DNA from: Phaeobacter gallaeciensis
Lineage (GTDB): Bacteria > Pseudomonadota > Alphaproteobacteria > Rhodobacterales > Rhodobacteraceae
Reading direction: 5' to 3'
DNA: 64,000 nt
Assembly: GCF_001678945.1 (NCBI RefSeq)
Contig: NZ_CP015124.1
Location: 3,572,001 to 3,636,000, forward strand
How positions within the stretch are numbered: position 1 is the stretch's first letter; every line of letters begins with the position of its first letter. The notes below the pieces were generated by a model. It was not told the origin of the DNA, did no database searches, and saw only the letters and a list, made by a program, of their open reading frames with translations. This document shows positions 26,411 to 35,209 of this stretch, piece after piece. Both the position numbers and the translations under genes were made by a program.

Positions 26411-28543
26411 ATGGCAGACATGAAAGACATTCACGGGATGCAGGTCGCATCCGAGCTGGCTGACTTTATCGAAGCCAAGGCTTTGCCGGGCACTGGCGTC
26501 AGCGCCGATGCTTTCTGGGCGGGGCTGTCCGGCCTTGTGAATGGCATGGGCGATGAAAACCGCGCGCTGCTGGCCAAACGCGAAGACATCCAGGGCCGCA
26601 TCGACGCCTGGCACGTGGAGCGTCGCGGCCAACCGCATGACGCCGAGGCCTATACCGCCTTCCTGCGCGAGCTGGGCTACCTGGTGCCCGAAGGCGATGA
26701 TTTCGAAATCGAGACCGAGAACGTCGACCCCGAGATCGCCCATACCCCGGGCCCGCAGTTGGTGGTGCCGATCACCAATGCGCGCTTTGCGCTCAATGCG
26801 GCGAACGCCCGCTGGGGTTCGCTTTACGATGCGCTTTACGGCACCGATGCCATGGGCGATCTGCCTGCGGCGGGCGGTTATGATGCGGCGCGCGGCGACC
26901 GGGTGATTGCCTGGGGGCGGGCGTTTCTGGATGAAACCTTCCCGCTGGCCGCTGGCTCCTGGTCCGATATCGACGCCCTGTCGGTCGCGGATGGTGCGCT
27001 GGTTCCGGCGCTGAAGGATGCGGCGCAATTCGCGGGCCACGCCGGCGAGGCTTCGGCCCCGTCGCGGATTTTCCTGAAAAACAACGGGTTGCACGCGATT
27101 ATCGAGATCGACGCCACCGGCAATATCGGCAAGGGCGATAGCGCAGGTATCAACGACATCACCCTGGAATCGGCGCTTTCCACCATTATGGACTGTGAAG
27201 ATTCCGTCGCCTGCGTCGATGCAGCGGACAAGGTTCAGGCTTATTCCAACTGGCTGGGCCTGATGAAGCGCGATCTGGCCGAAGAGGTCAGCAAGGGAGG
27301 TAAATCCTTCACCCGCGTACTCAACGATGACATCTCCTACACCACGCCCGCGGGCGAGGCGGCTGTGCTGAAAGGCCGTTCGCTGCTGCTGATCCGCAAC
27401 GTGGGCCACCTGATGACCAACCCGGCGGTTCTGGACAGCGCAGGCCGCGAAGCGGGCGAGGGCTTTCTGGACGCCATGATCACCGTGCTGATCGCCATGC
27501 ATGACCTGAAGTCCGAAGGCGGTAACTCGCTGCACGGCTCGGTCTACGTGGTCAAGCCGAAGATGCACGGGCCGGAAGAGGTCGCCTTTGCGGTGAAGAT
27601 CTTCGACCATGTCGAGGACGCGCTGGGCCTGCCGCGCAACACCGTCAAGATCGGCATCATGGACGAGGAACGCCGCACCTCTGTGAACCTGAAGGAATGC
27701 ATCCGCGCCGCCAAATCCCGCGTCGCCTTTATCAATACAGGCTTCCTTGACCGGACCGGCGACGAGATCCACACCTCGATGGAAGCAGGCGCCATGCTGC
27801 GCAAGGGTGAGATGAAATCGACCCCTTGGATCGCGTCCTATGAGGATCGCAACGTCGATATCGGTCTGGCCTGTGGTCTGAAGGGCCGCGCGCAGATCGG
27901 CAAAGGCATGTGGGCTATGCCCGACCGCATGGGTGAAATGCTGGAGGCCAAGATTGGCCATCCGCAATCAGGCGCCACCTGTGCCTGGGTCCCGTCTCCC
28001 ACTGCTGCGACCCTGCACGCCACGCACTATCACAAGGTTGATGTGCTGGCGCGTCAGGACGAACTAAAGGCAGGCGGTGCCCGTGGCAGCCTCGCGGACC
28101 TGCTGACCATCCCGGTGATGGAAAGGCAGAACCTGTCGGATGATGAGATCGCCAAGGAAATCGAGAACAACGCTCAGGGCATCCTTGGCTATGTGGTGCG
28201 CTGGGTCGATCAGGGCGTCGGCTGCTCCAAGGTGCCGGACATCAACAACGTTGGCCTGATGGAAGACCGCGCGACCTGCCGGATTTCCTCGCAGGCGCTG
28301 GCCAACTGGCTGCACCACGGCATCGTGGACGAGGCGCAGGTGATGGCAGCGATGCAGAAAATGGCTGCTGTGGTGGATGGGCAGAACAAGGGTGATCCGG
28401 CCTATCGTCCGATGGCGCCTGGATTTGACGGCATCGCCTTCCAGGCGGCCTGCGATCTGGTCTTCAAGGGCCGCATCCAGCCCTCTGGCTATACCGAGCC
28501 GGTGCTGCACGCACGTCGGCTTGAACTGAAGGCGGCTGGCTGA
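26411..28543 (+). CDS. glcB: Malate synthase G
   Basis: 710 residues, the length of the single-chain G isoform. It condenses glyoxylate with acetyl-CoA to malate, the last step of glycolate use and of the glyoxylate bypass. Recognisable parts are the N-terminal clasp ([20 protein letters not shown]), the beta/alpha barrel with [20 protein letters not shown] (metal-binding acidic residues), [19 protein letters not shown], and the C-terminal plug with [28 protein letters not shown] precedes the ATG. glcG follows after a terminator-like hairpin, so the pair may be partly uncoupled. Confidence 0.97.
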   Translation: MADMKDIHGMQVASELADFIEAKALPGTGVSADAFWAGLSGLVNGMGDENRALLAKREDIQGRIDAWHVERRGQPHDAEAYTAFLRELGYLVPEGDDFEIETENVDPEIAHTPGPQLVVPITNARFALNAANARWGSLYDALYGTDAMGDLPAAGGYDAARGDRVIAWGRAFLDETFPLAAGSWSDIDALSVADGALVPALKDAAQFAGHAGEASAPSRIFLKNNGLHAIIEIDATGNIGKGDSAGINDITLESALSTIMDCEDSVACVDAADKVQAYSNWLGLMKRDLAEEVSKGGKSFTRVLNDDISYTTPAGEAAVLKGRSLLLIRNVGHLMTNPAVLDSAGREAGEGFLDAMITVLIAMHDLKSEGGNSLHGSVYVVKPKMHGPEEVAFAVKIFDHVEDALGLPRNTVKIGIMDEERRTSVNLKECIRAAKSRVAFINTGFLDRTGDEIHTSMEAGAMLRKGEMKSTPWIASYEDRNVDIGLACGLKGRAQIGKGMWAMPDRMGEMLEAKIGHPQSGATCAWVPSPTAATLHATHYHKVDVLARQDELKAGGARGSLADLLTIPVMERQNLSDDEIAKEIENNAQGILGYVVRWVDQGVGCSKVPDINNVGLMEDRATCRISSQALANWLHHGIVDEAQVMAAMQKMAAVVDGQNKGDPAYRPMAPGFDGIAFQAACDLVFKGRIQPSGYTEPVLHARRLELKAAG

Positions 28544-28559
28544 CCCACACGGATTGATC

Positions 28560-28588
28560 GGACCGGGGCCTGTCCCCGGTCCTTTTCT
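28560..28588 (+). terminator. Terminator-like hairpin after glcB
   Basis: GGACCGGGG, a 4-nt loop, and CCCCGGTCC are followed by TTTTCTTT. It lies between glcB and glcG on the same strand, so it probably attenuates rather than abolishes glcG transcription from the glcB promoter. Confidence 0.8.
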
Positions 28589-28619
28589 TTGAAACTCACT
28601 CATCAGAAGGAAACCGCAG

Positions 28620-29045
28620 ATGACGATTTCACTCAGACGCGCACGTACCATCATCCGCAAGGCGCTGGAAAAGGGCCGCGAGCTGAACCTCAAACCGCTG
28701 TCGGTGGTGGTGCTGGATGCGGGCGGGCACGTCCAAGCCTTTGAACGCGAAGACGGTGCCGCACCGGGTCGCTTTGCCATCGCCCACGGCAAGGCCTATG
28801 GCGCCGTCATGCTGGGCATGTCTGGTTCGGCGCAGATGGCCCGGGCTGAACAGCAGGCCTATTTCATGGCGGCGGTGAACGGTGTTTACGGCGGTCAGGT
28901 CGTGCCTGTTCCCGGCGGCGTTCTGCTGCGCGACAAGAAGGGCGCCGTGCTGGGCGCCGTGGGCGTCACCGGCGATACCTCGGACAACGATGCCGCAGCG
29001 GCGCTGGCTGGGATCGAGGCCGTGGGGCTGGTCGGCGAGGCCTGA
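28620..29045 (+). CDS. glcG: GlcG/HbpS-family protein
   Basis: 141 residues of the GlcG/HbpS-like fold: LKPLSVVVLDAGGHVQAFER, AIAHGKAYGAVMLGMSGS, and the glycine-rich end VVPVPGGVLLRDKKGAVLGA. Family members bind haem or small ligands; GlcG is a long-standing companion of glycolate and malate synthase genes with no proven role. AAGGAAAC serves as ribosome site. Position after glcB supports the symbol. The N-terminus (RRARTIIRKALEKGRELN) is cytoplasmic in character, with no signal peptide, unlike secreted HbpS. Confidence 0.9.
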   Translation: MTISLRRARTIIRKALEKGRELNLKPLSVVVLDAGGHVQAFEREDGAAPGRFAIAHGKAYGAVMLGMSGSAQMARAEQQAYFMAAVNGVYGGQVVPVPGGVLLRDKKGAVLGAVGVTGDTSDNDAAAALAGIEAVGLVGEA

Positions 29046-29077
29046 TCTCCCGCCTTTGTGCAATGGCGAACAATGAA

Positions 29078-29117
29078 CCGGCCTGTCCCCGTTCCGGGGT
29101 GCGGGCCGTTTCGTTTT
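29078..29117 (+). terminator. Probable terminator after glcG
   Basis: CGGCC...CCCC pairs with CGGGG...GGGCCG, followed by TTTCGTTTTG. The stem has small internal mismatches. It lies about 30 bp past the glcG stop. Confidence 0.6.
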
Positions 29118-29263
29118 GACGCGGCGTTACCGCAGGATTGCGTTAAAAATCACCGCTTTGCCCCCTGTGCGTACCTGAACAAGCGCCTGCGCCACCCTGA
29201 CGAGTTGAATGCCTGGCGCTGCGCCGCTAGGGTCACCAAAAGGCAACAACTCGCGAGTGGATC

Positions 29264-30043
29264 ATGGCGCGGCCCAAAGTTGGCATTATCGGCAATTCCT
29301 ATCTGATGAACGATCAGTATCCCACCCACGCCGGTGGAACTATGAACTCCGAAGCGGTGGCCGACGTGTCCGGCTGCATGCCGCTGCTGATCCCCTCGGA
29401 TCCGCGTTTCCTTTCGGTGGAAGAACTGCTTGAGACCTTTGACGGTTTCCTGCTGACTGGTGGGCGTCCGAACGTGCATCCCAACGAATACGGCGAGGAA
29501 GAGACCGAAGCCCACGGCGCCTTTGACCGCGCCCGCGATGCCATCGTCCTACCGCTGGTGCGCGCCTGCGTCGAGCGGGGCCAACCCTTCCTCGGCATCT
29601 GCCGCGGCTTTCAGGAGGTGAACGTCGCCATGGGTGGTACGCTATACCCCGAGATCCGCGATCTGCCGGGCCGGATGAACCACCGCATGCCCCCCGATGG
29701 CACCCTGGAAGAGAAATTCGCCCTGCGCCATTCGGTAAAGCTGACCAGCGGCGGCGTGTTCCACCGCCTGTTCGGCGCCGAAGAGGTGATGACCAACACC
29801 CTGCACGGGCAGGGCATCAAACAGCCGGGCACCCGCATCGTGATCGACGGCTACGCCCCTGATGGCACGCCCGAGGCCATCTATGTCGAGGATGCGCCCG
29901 GATTTACCCTCGCGGTGCAATGGCACCCGGAATGGGACGCAGCGAACGACCCAGTGTCGCGCCCTCTGTTCCAGGCCTTTGGCGAAGCGGCAAGCGACTG
30001 GGCAGGCGGCGCCCGCCCGAAGCCGTTGCAGAAGTCGGCCTGA
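29264..30043 (+). CDS. Gamma-glutamyl-gamma-aminobutyrate hydrolase (PuuD)-family class I GATase
   Basis: 259 residues of the peptidase C26 family. The nucleophile elbow is GQPFLGICRGFQEVNVAMGG (catalytic Cys in GICRG). The His-Glu pair is in LAVQWHPEWD, and a conserved oxyanion segment is DGFLLTGGRPNVHP. PuuD frees GABA from gamma-glutamyl-GABA in putrescine catabolism; relatives cleave other gamma-glutamyl amides. No puuABC genes are adjacent, so the substrate is open. The upstream 147 bp lack a strong Shine-Dalgarno; ATG 29264 is the first start that matches the family (MARPKVGIIGN). Confidence 0.9.
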   Translation: MARPKVGIIGNSYLMNDQYPTHAGGTMNSEAVADVSGCMPLLIPSDPRFLSVEELLETFDGFLLTGGRPNVHPNEYGEEETEAHGAFDRARDAIVLPLVRACVERGQPFLGICRGFQEVNVAMGGTLYPEIRDLPGRMNHRMPPDGTLEEKFALRHSVKLTSGGVFHRLFGAEEVMTNTLHGQGIKQPGTRIVIDGYAPDGTPEAIYVEDAPGFTLAVQWHPEWDAANDPVSRPLFQAFGEAASDWAGGARPKPLQKSA

Positions 30044-30175
30044 TCGGGAGCTCGTCTCAGTCGAACGTGGGGGAGAGGGTGAACGAAATATCCCCTCCCA
30101 ATCGCGTTGGTCCGCTTTGAGCCCAAAGAAGAATTGCTTTCCGGGGCATCTCGACTCCGCCATCGATTGAACTTG

Positions 30176-30451
30176 TCAACTCATGGTAGACCATGACGCA
30201 ATGAGAACGGCGGCACCCCAAATCAATGCCACTGTCCCGAATACCATTGCCAACACACGATAAGCGACCATCGACACAAAGTGAAACCTTGGCGATTTGT
30301 TCGACAGATACCTGTATATAGGGTTGATTTTCAAAGATTTTTTGTCACACTGAAGCCAAACAGTCTTTATTGACGTCAAGCATAATATTGACCCCACGAG
30401 AAACAAAATAGATCCAAAAGCTAATGTGAAGAACTGGTCCAAGCCGCTCAA
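30176..30451 (-). CDS. Possible small membrane protein in an AT-rich patch
   Basis: An open frame of 91 codons whose only plausible full-length start is TTG at 30451, with a weak ACAGGA ribosome site. The translation has two hydrophobic segments (FFTLAFGSILFLVGSILCL and a C-terminal VLAMVFGTVALIWGAAVLIA) separated by a basic loop. Base composition is visibly more AT-rich than the flanking genes, and codon use is unlike them. No family is recognised. It could be a recently acquired orphan gene, the remnant of one, or spurious. Confidence 0.4.
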   Translation of the reverse strand: MSGLDQFFTLAFGSILFLVGSILCLTSIKTVWLQCDKKSLKINPIYRYLSNKSPRFHFVSMVAYRVLAMVFGTVALIWGAAVLIASWSTMS

Positions 30452-30555
30452 ATCCTGTCGGTGAAGATTTGCGCAAAGGGTAAGGAGATCACGTAGTCAG
30501 TGCAACCATGTTGGTCGGTTAGGTGCAGATTGCCGACCATCAAGGCTAGCACGCA

Positions 30556-30583
30556 GAAAAAGCCCGCCGGATCAGCGGCGGGC
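30556..30583 (-). terminator. Rho-independent terminator of the iorA-iorB operon
   Basis: AGCCCGCCG and CGGCGGGCT form a 9-bp stem; on the minus strand it is followed by TTTTTC. It lies 31 bp beyond the iorB-type stop. Confidence 0.85.
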
Positions 30584-30613
30584 TCTTCTTGTTCATAGTC
30601 TCGCCACGCCGGT

Positions 30614-32854
30614 TCAAACCAGCAAGTCGAACTCGTGCATCAACGGCAGGCTGCGGGCGCGTTTGCCGGTGAGGTCGAATAGCGCATTCGCCAGCGCCGG
30701 GGCTGCCGGGGGCGTGCCCGGTTCACCTGCGCCGCCCATGTGGGTCTGGTTTTGCAGAACCGCCACCTCGACCGCAGGCATGGTATGCATGCGCATGGCT
30801 TCGTAGTCGGGGAAGTTCTGCTGCTCCACCGCGCCGCCGTCAAAGGTGATCTCGCCAAAACAGGCCGCTGACAGACCGTAGGCGAGGCCGCTGAACATCT
30901 GCGCCTCGACGTTGCTCGGGTCGATGGCGCGGCCGATGTCGGCGGCGATCCAGGCCTTGTTGAGACGGATCTGGCCGTCTTCATCGACCACCTCGATCAC
31001 CTCTGCCACGGGGGTGCCGAAACTATAGGCCAGCGCCACGCCGCGTCCGACGCCTTCCGGCGTCTCTCCTGTCCAGCCGGACATCTCGCCCACCTTTTCC
31101 AGGACTTTGGCCGCTGGTTCCCATTCTGCGCGGGCCAACTCCAGACGGAACTCCAGCGGATCGCGGCCTGCGGCATGGGCCATCTCATCCAGAATGGTGT
31201 CCGAAAAGAAGCCGTTGAACGACGCCGCAACCGAGCGCCAGAACCCGACCGGGATCATTGGTTTCACCAGATAGCCTTCGACGCGGAAATTCGGGATCGC
31301 CAGCGGTTGGTTGAAGGCGGCATCGACGTGGCCCTTGTCCGGTCCACCCATCGGCAGGCCAAGCATGCGGCCTGCGCCCTCCACCGTGGTGGACTGGGCA
31401 GCGATCTTGCCGTGTACCATCACCGCCTTGCCGTCCTTCACCGCCGCGCGATAGCGCGCCACGGCGCCGGGGCGGTAGAAGTCATGGGTCATGTCTTCTT
31501 CGCGGCTCCAGGTCAGCTGGACGGGCGTGCCGCGCATCTGCATCGCGATCTCTACCGCGCGGTTGGTGTAATCCACCTCGATCCGACGTCCGAAACCACC
31601 ACCCAGATAGGTGGTGTGGACCTGCACGGCTTCTTTCGGCAGGCCAGCAAGGTCGGCTGCGGATTTCTGCACCACTGTCGGACCCTGATTGGGGGCCCAG
31701 ATTTGCAAGGCGTCACCGGTATAAAGCGCGGTGGCATTCATCGGCTCCATGGTAGCATGGGCCAGATAGGGCAGGCGGTATTCGGCCTCGATGATCTGCG
31801 CCCCCTCGGGGAGGCCGTTGACATCGCCATCGTCGCGCAGGACGGAGTTTGAGCTGTCCTCGAATGCGCGGTCGATTTCGGCAAAGATCGCATCAGTGGT
31901 TTCAGGGTAGGGGGCGGGCTCCCATGTCACGTCGATCGCATCCACGGCCTGTTGCGCCAGCCAGGTGTTACTCGCCACCACGGCAACTGCATCGCCCAGA
32001 TCCAGAACCTTTTCCACGCCCGGCATGCCTTCGGCGGCGCTGGCATCAAAGGCACTCTTGCCGGTGCCAAAATGCGGACTTTGCCGGATGGCGGCGAACT
32101 TCATGCCGTCAAGCCGCACATCGACGCCAAAGCCCGCGGTGCCGGTGACCTTGGGAACCATATCAAGGCGCGGCATGTCCTTGCCGACGTATTTCCACTG
32201 CGCCGCCGGGCGCAGCTCGGCATCCTGCGGGTCAACCCCGGCGGCCTCGACCGCCAGTTCGGTATATGGGATGCGGCTGCCGTCCGGGGCGATCACATGG
32301 CCGTCCTCGGTATCCAGCAGCGCACGCGAGGTGCCAAGGCGCTGGGCCGCAGCCTCTTTCAGGGTTTCGCGTGCGGTGGCGCCGGCCATCCGCATGCGGT
32401 CGAACCCGTCTTTCATGGATGAGGATCCGCCGGTGACCTGCAGGTCGAGGAATTTCGACATATGGCCGACGATCTGCCCCAGCGAGTGCTGGAAGTTGCT
32501 GGCGTCATAACCGCGCCCGGGCAGGGCCTCGGCCATCATGGCGCTGTTGTAATAAGCCTTAGCGGCGGGGCCGTGGATGACCTGTACCGCTTCGGGGCGC
32601 ACATCCAGTTCCTCGGCGATCAGCGCTGCCCAGGAGGTGCGCACCCCCTGACCCATTTCGGCGCGGGGGGCGACCAGGGTCACGCCGGACTGATCCACCA
32701 TCACAAACGGGTTGAGGGCGGCCTGCCCTTCTTTCGGCGACAGGGGATTGGGCGCGGGCTGATGGTATTTATAGGTGCCAAAGGCCACGCCACCCAGGAT
32801 GGCGGCAGAGCCGATCAGGAAACTGCGGCGGGCGATTTTCTTGAAGCTGGCCAT
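30614..32854 (-). CDS. Molybdopterin-binding dehydrogenase large subunit (IorB-type, Tat-exported)
   Basis: 746 residues of the xanthine dehydrogenase family in the isoquinoline 1-oxidoreductase beta branch. The N-terminus KKIARRSFLIGSAAILGGVA is a twin-arginine signal or anchor, so the mature enzyme faces the periplasm. Molybdenum-cofactor regions include EMGQGVRTSWAALIAEELDV, QIWAPNQGPTVVQKSAADLA, TTYLGGGFGRRIEVDYT and the end GEPGTPPAAPALANALFDLT with a conserved Glu. IorB-type enzymes oxidise N-heterocycles or aldehydes and pass electrons to cytochromes without an FAD subunit; none is present here. Substrate unknown. It lies 3 bp after the iron-sulfur subunit gene. Confidence 0.9.
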   Translation of the reverse strand: MASFKKIARRSFLIGSAAILGGVAFGTYKYHQPAPNPLSPKEGQAALNPFVMVDQSGVTLVAPRAEMGQGVRTSWAALIAEELDVRPEAVQVIHGPAAKAYYNSAMMAEALPGRGYDASNFQHSLGQIVGHMSKFLDLQVTGGSSSMKDGFDRMRMAGATARETLKEAAAQRLGTSRALLDTEDGHVIAPDGSRIPYTELAVEAAGVDPQDAELRPAAQWKYVGKDMPRLDMVPKVTGTAGFGVDVRLDGMKFAAIRQSPHFGTGKSAFDASAAEGMPGVEKVLDLGDAVAVVASNTWLAQQAVDAIDVTWEPAPYPETTDAIFAEIDRAFEDSSNSVLRDDGDVNGLPEGAQIIEAEYRLPYLAHATMEPMNATALYTGDALQIWAPNQGPTVVQKSAADLAGLPKEAVQVHTTYLGGGFGRRIEVDYTNRAVEIAMQMRGTPVQLTWSREEDMTHDFYRPGAVARYRAAVKDGKAVMVHGKIAAQSTTVEGAGRMLGLPMGGPDKGHVDAAFNQPLAIPNFRVEGYLVKPMIPVGFWRSVAASFNGFFSDTILDEMAHAAGRDPLEFRLELARAEWEPAAKVLEKVGEMSGWTGETPEGVGRGVALAYSFGTPVAEVIEVVDEDGQIRLNKAWIAADIGRAIDPSNVEAQMFSGLAYGLSAACFGEITFDGGAVEQQNFPDYEAMRMHTMPAVEVAVLQNQTHMGGAGEPGTPPAAPALANALFDLTGKRARSLPLMHEFDLLV

Positions 32855-32857
32855 GGA

Positions 32858-33322
32858 TCACGCCTCCTGCATCAACTTGGCGGCGGTATGGATGGCAGCG
32901 CGGATGCGGGGATAGGTGCCGCAGCGGCACAGGTTCCCCTGCATGGCGTCGTCGATATCGCTGTCGCTAGGCGCTGGGTTCTCGGCCAGCAGGCTTGCAG
33001 CCTGCATGATCTGCCCGGACTGGCAATAGCCACATTGTGCCACCTGATGATCGACCCAGGCTTGCTGGATTGCAGCCATGGCTTCGGGTGTGCCGACGCC
33101 TTCGATGGTGGTGACCTCACCCCAGACATCGCCAAGCGCCACCTGGCAGGAGCGCGTCGCCACCCCGTCGATATGCACGGTGCAGGCACCGCAGGCCGCA
33201 ATGCCGCAGCCGAACTTGGTGCCCGTAAGGCCGATTTCATCACGCAGGACCCAGAGCAGGGGTACATCCTGCGGCAGATCCACCTCGTGGTCGCTTCCGT
33301 TGATCCTGAGCGTGGTTGGCAT
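32858..33322 (-). CDS. [2Fe-2S] small subunit of the molybdenum dehydrogenase (IorA-type)
   Basis: 154 residues from ATG 33322 ([19 protein letters not shown]). Eleven extra codons upstream reach into the regulatory palindrome zone and are rejected. Two [2Fe-2S] clusters are predicted. The plant-ferredoxin type is in [17 protein letters not shown] plus a later Cys. The all-helical type is in [12 protein letters not shown] and [13 protein letters not shown]. It carries electrons from the Mo site. First gene of a two-gene operon with the large subunit, divergent from the TetR gene. Confidence 0.93.
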   Translation of the reverse strand: MPTTLRINGSDHEVDLPQDVPLLWVLRDEIGLTGTKFGCGIAACGACTVHIDGVATRSCQVALGDVWGEVTTIEGVGTPEAMAAIQQAWVDHQVAQCGYCQSGQIMQAASLLAENPAPSDSDIDDAMQGNLCRCGTYPRIRAAIHTAAKLMQEA

Positions 33323-33376
33323 TGGGCTGACCCCTGTTTGTGGATGTTGTGACAAAATGCGTTAATTGTGTCAGCG

Positions 33377-33388
33377 TGTCAATTGACA
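33377..33388. promoter_or_regulatory. Palindromic operator candidate in the iorA/tetR divergent promoter
   Basis: TGTCAATTGACA is a perfect 12-bp palindrome that contains the -35 hexamer TTGACA on both strands. Reading toward iorA, 17 bp separate TTGACA from CATTTT, a usable -10. Extra TGTC/GACA half-sites lie at about 33350, 33370 and 33403. A TetR dimer bound here would block both promoters. Confidence 0.6.
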
Positions 33389-33419
33389 AAATCAGGCAAT
33401 AGTGTCAGTAGCCTTGGGT

Positions 33420-34007
33420 ATGAACCGTCTTACCGCTGATCCCATGTTGTCCGACCCAAAGGCCCAGACCATACTCGAGTCTGCCTGGCAGGCTTTTTCG
33501 GCCTATGGGTTCCGCAAAACCTCGATGGACGACATAGCGCGTGGGGCAGGGATGTCCCGTCCGGCGGTCTATCTTCACTTTCGCAACAAGGAAGCGATCT
33601 TCACGGCTCTGGTCGAAGCCTATTACCGGCAGGCGCGCGAAGACATCCGCGCGGCGCTAGAGGGAGAGGGCACTCAGGCCGACCGCGTTGCGTATGCCTT
33701 TGCCGCCCATGGCGGGGCAACGATGGAGGCGATGATGTCTTCGGCGCATGGGCTGGAACTGTTCGAGGCAGGTATGAGCGTCGCGCCAGAGGCCATCGAG
33801 GCGGGCGAGGTGGCGCTGGCTGGGGCCTATGCCGAATGGCTGCAGAAAAGAGATCTGCCCGAAGCCGTCGGAACGGCCGCAGAGGTGGCGCAGGTGTTTT
33901 GCGCCGCGCTCAAAGGGATCAAGCATACGGCGCCCGATTACCCAACTTATCGCATGCGTGTTTCGCAGCTTGCCGCGCTGATGGTACGGGCGCTCGAAGG
34001 CCTTTAA
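33420..34007 (+). CDS. TetR/AcrR-family transcriptional regulator
   Basis: About 195 residues. The N-terminal helix-turn-helix is LESAWQAFSAYGFRKTSMDD then IARGAGMSRPAVYLHFRNKE, the TetR signature. The helical remainder forms the ligand pocket and dimer face. The start is uncertain: a GTG at 33402, ATG at 33420 and ATG at 33444 are all in frame, and none has a strong Shine-Dalgarno; 33420 leaves the palindrome outside the coding region. Divergent position relative to the molybdenum dehydrogenase makes that operon the likely target, with its substrate as possible inducer. Confidence 0.9.
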   Translation: MNRLTADPMLSDPKAQTILESAWQAFSAYGFRKTSMDDIARGAGMSRPAVYLHFRNKEAIFTALVEAYYRQAREDIRAALEGEGTQADRVAYAFAAHGGATMEAMMSSAHGLELFEAGMSVAPEAIEAGEVALAGAYAEWLQKRDLPEAVGTAAEVAQVFCAALKGIKHTAPDYPTYRMRVSQLAALMVRALEGL

Positions 34008-34101
34008 TAACAGATGAGCAATCGCGGGGTGTGCTGCAGAAGGAGCAGGAGGCTCCCGCGGCTGACGCAGACCCTGCCTCTGGCAGAGCCCGCTTACAGT
34101 C

Positions 34102-34142
34102 TTGGGCCCGGCGCCGCGCCTATGGCGCGGCGCCGGGCCCAA
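34102..34142. repeat. Perfect 19-bp stem hairpin between convergent tetR and kynA
   Basis: TTGGGCCCGGCGCCGCGCC (34102-34120), loop TAT, and the exact reverse complement (34124-34142). It is exceptionally stable and entirely GC in its core, with no T tract beyond. Convergent gene ends flank it, so it may stop both transcripts or be a member of a dispersed palindromic repeat family. Confidence 0.75.
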
Positions 34143-34212
34143 CTGGTCGAGGGTTTCGCATGAAATCCGAGACCGGGCGGGAGAGCTCCCTGACCTGCGG
34201 TGGGGACCGGGC

Positions 34213-35061
34213 TTACAGCTCGGTGCGCAGGTGCCAGAGTTCGGGGAACAGCTCCACTTCCAGCATGCGTTTCAGATAGCTGACCCCGCCGGTGCCGCCG
34301 GTACCGCGTTTGAAGCCGATCACTCGTTCCACGGTGGTCACATGGTTGAACCGCCAGCGGCGGAAGTAATCCTCGAAATCGACTAGTTTTTCGGCCAGCT
34401 CATACAGCTCCCAATGGGTCTCGGGGGCCTGATAGATAGTGGTCCAAGCCTGCATAACCGCGTCGCTGGCTTGGTAGGGCAAGGAGACATCCCGGCTCAG
34501 CACCTGGGCAGGCAGCGGCAGGCTGTTCGACAGAAGCCGCAGGGCCACATCGTAAAGCGAGGGCTGCGACAGTTCATTCTCCAAGAGGGCTGTCACATCC
34601 GCATCATGGGCGTGGGGGCGCAGCATGGCTTTGTTCCGGTTGCCCAGCATGAACTCAATCAACCGGTACTGATAGGATTGAAAGCCCGAACTCTGCCCCA
34701 GTGAATCCCGGAAATGAGTGTAGTCCGAGGGCGTCATCGTGCGCAGCACATCCCAGGCCGAATTCAGCTGCTCAAAGATCCGGGCCACTCGGGCCAGCAT
34801 CTTGAACGCCTGCCGGGAATCACCGGCCAGCAGGCAATCGCGGGCGGCGTGCAACTCGTGCACCGCAAGGCGCATCCACAATTCGCTGGTCTGATGCTGG
34901 ATGATGAACAGCATCTCGTCATGGGCGTCGCTCAGCGGCTTTTGCGCTGTCAGGATCGCGTCCAGCGACAGGTAGTCGCCATAGGACATGCGCCCGTCAA
35001 AGGACATTTCGGCGCCGTCCTCGGCCGGGTCAAAGGGAGAGTTAAGAGGGCATTTGCTCAT
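34213..35061 (-). CDS. kynA: Tryptophan 2,3-dioxygenase
   Basis: 282 residues from ATG 35061 ([12 protein letters not shown]), with AGGAAAG upstream; the longer frame adds 39 unrelated residues. A haem enzyme that opens the indole ring of L-tryptophan to N-formylkynurenine. Family signatures: [37 protein letters not shown] (proximal substrate-site region), [20 protein letters not shown], and the cofactor loop [13 protein letters not shown]. kynU lies upstream on the same strand with a 148-bp gap; kynB formamidase is not seen here. Confidence 0.96.
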   Translation of the reverse strand: MSKCPLNSPFDPAEDGAEMSFDGRMSYGDYLSLDAILTAQKPLSDAHDEMLFIIQHQTSELWMRLAVHELHAARDCLLAGDSRQAFKMLARVARIFEQLNSAWDVLRTMTPSDYTHFRDSLGQSSGFQSYQYRLIEFMLGNRNKAMLRPHAHDADVTALLENELSQPSLYDVALRLLSNSLPLPAQVLSRDVSLPYQASDAVMQAWTTIYQAPETHWELYELAEKLVDFEDYFRRWRFNHVTTVERVIGFKRGTGGTGGVSYLKRMLEVELFPELWHLRTEL

Positions 35062-35209
35062 TGGATCTTTCCTGTTCCTTGGTCTTTTATACATCAGGGA
35101 AAGGAAAGCGTCCTCCGGTTTAACCGGCAGCACTGAGCCAGGCGCCGCCAGAGCGCCACCCAGCCCGCAGGTCTGCACAAAGGAAGGATATGCGTCGCCC
35201 CACTCACGA

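Noticed and set aside
26390-27967. 525-codon minus-strand frame opposite malate synthase G
   Set aside because: Shadow frame; malate synthase fills the plus strand with clear family motifs.
28560-28588. Hairpin between glcB and glcG as evidence that they are unrelated transcripts
   Set aside because: The genes are adjacent, co-directional and functionally paired in many proteobacteria; attenuation is an equal explanation.
30600-30625. GGTTCAAACC reminiscent of a tRNA T-loop
   Set aside because: It lies across the 3' end of the molybdenum dehydrogenase gene; no cloverleaf or CCA end could be built around it.
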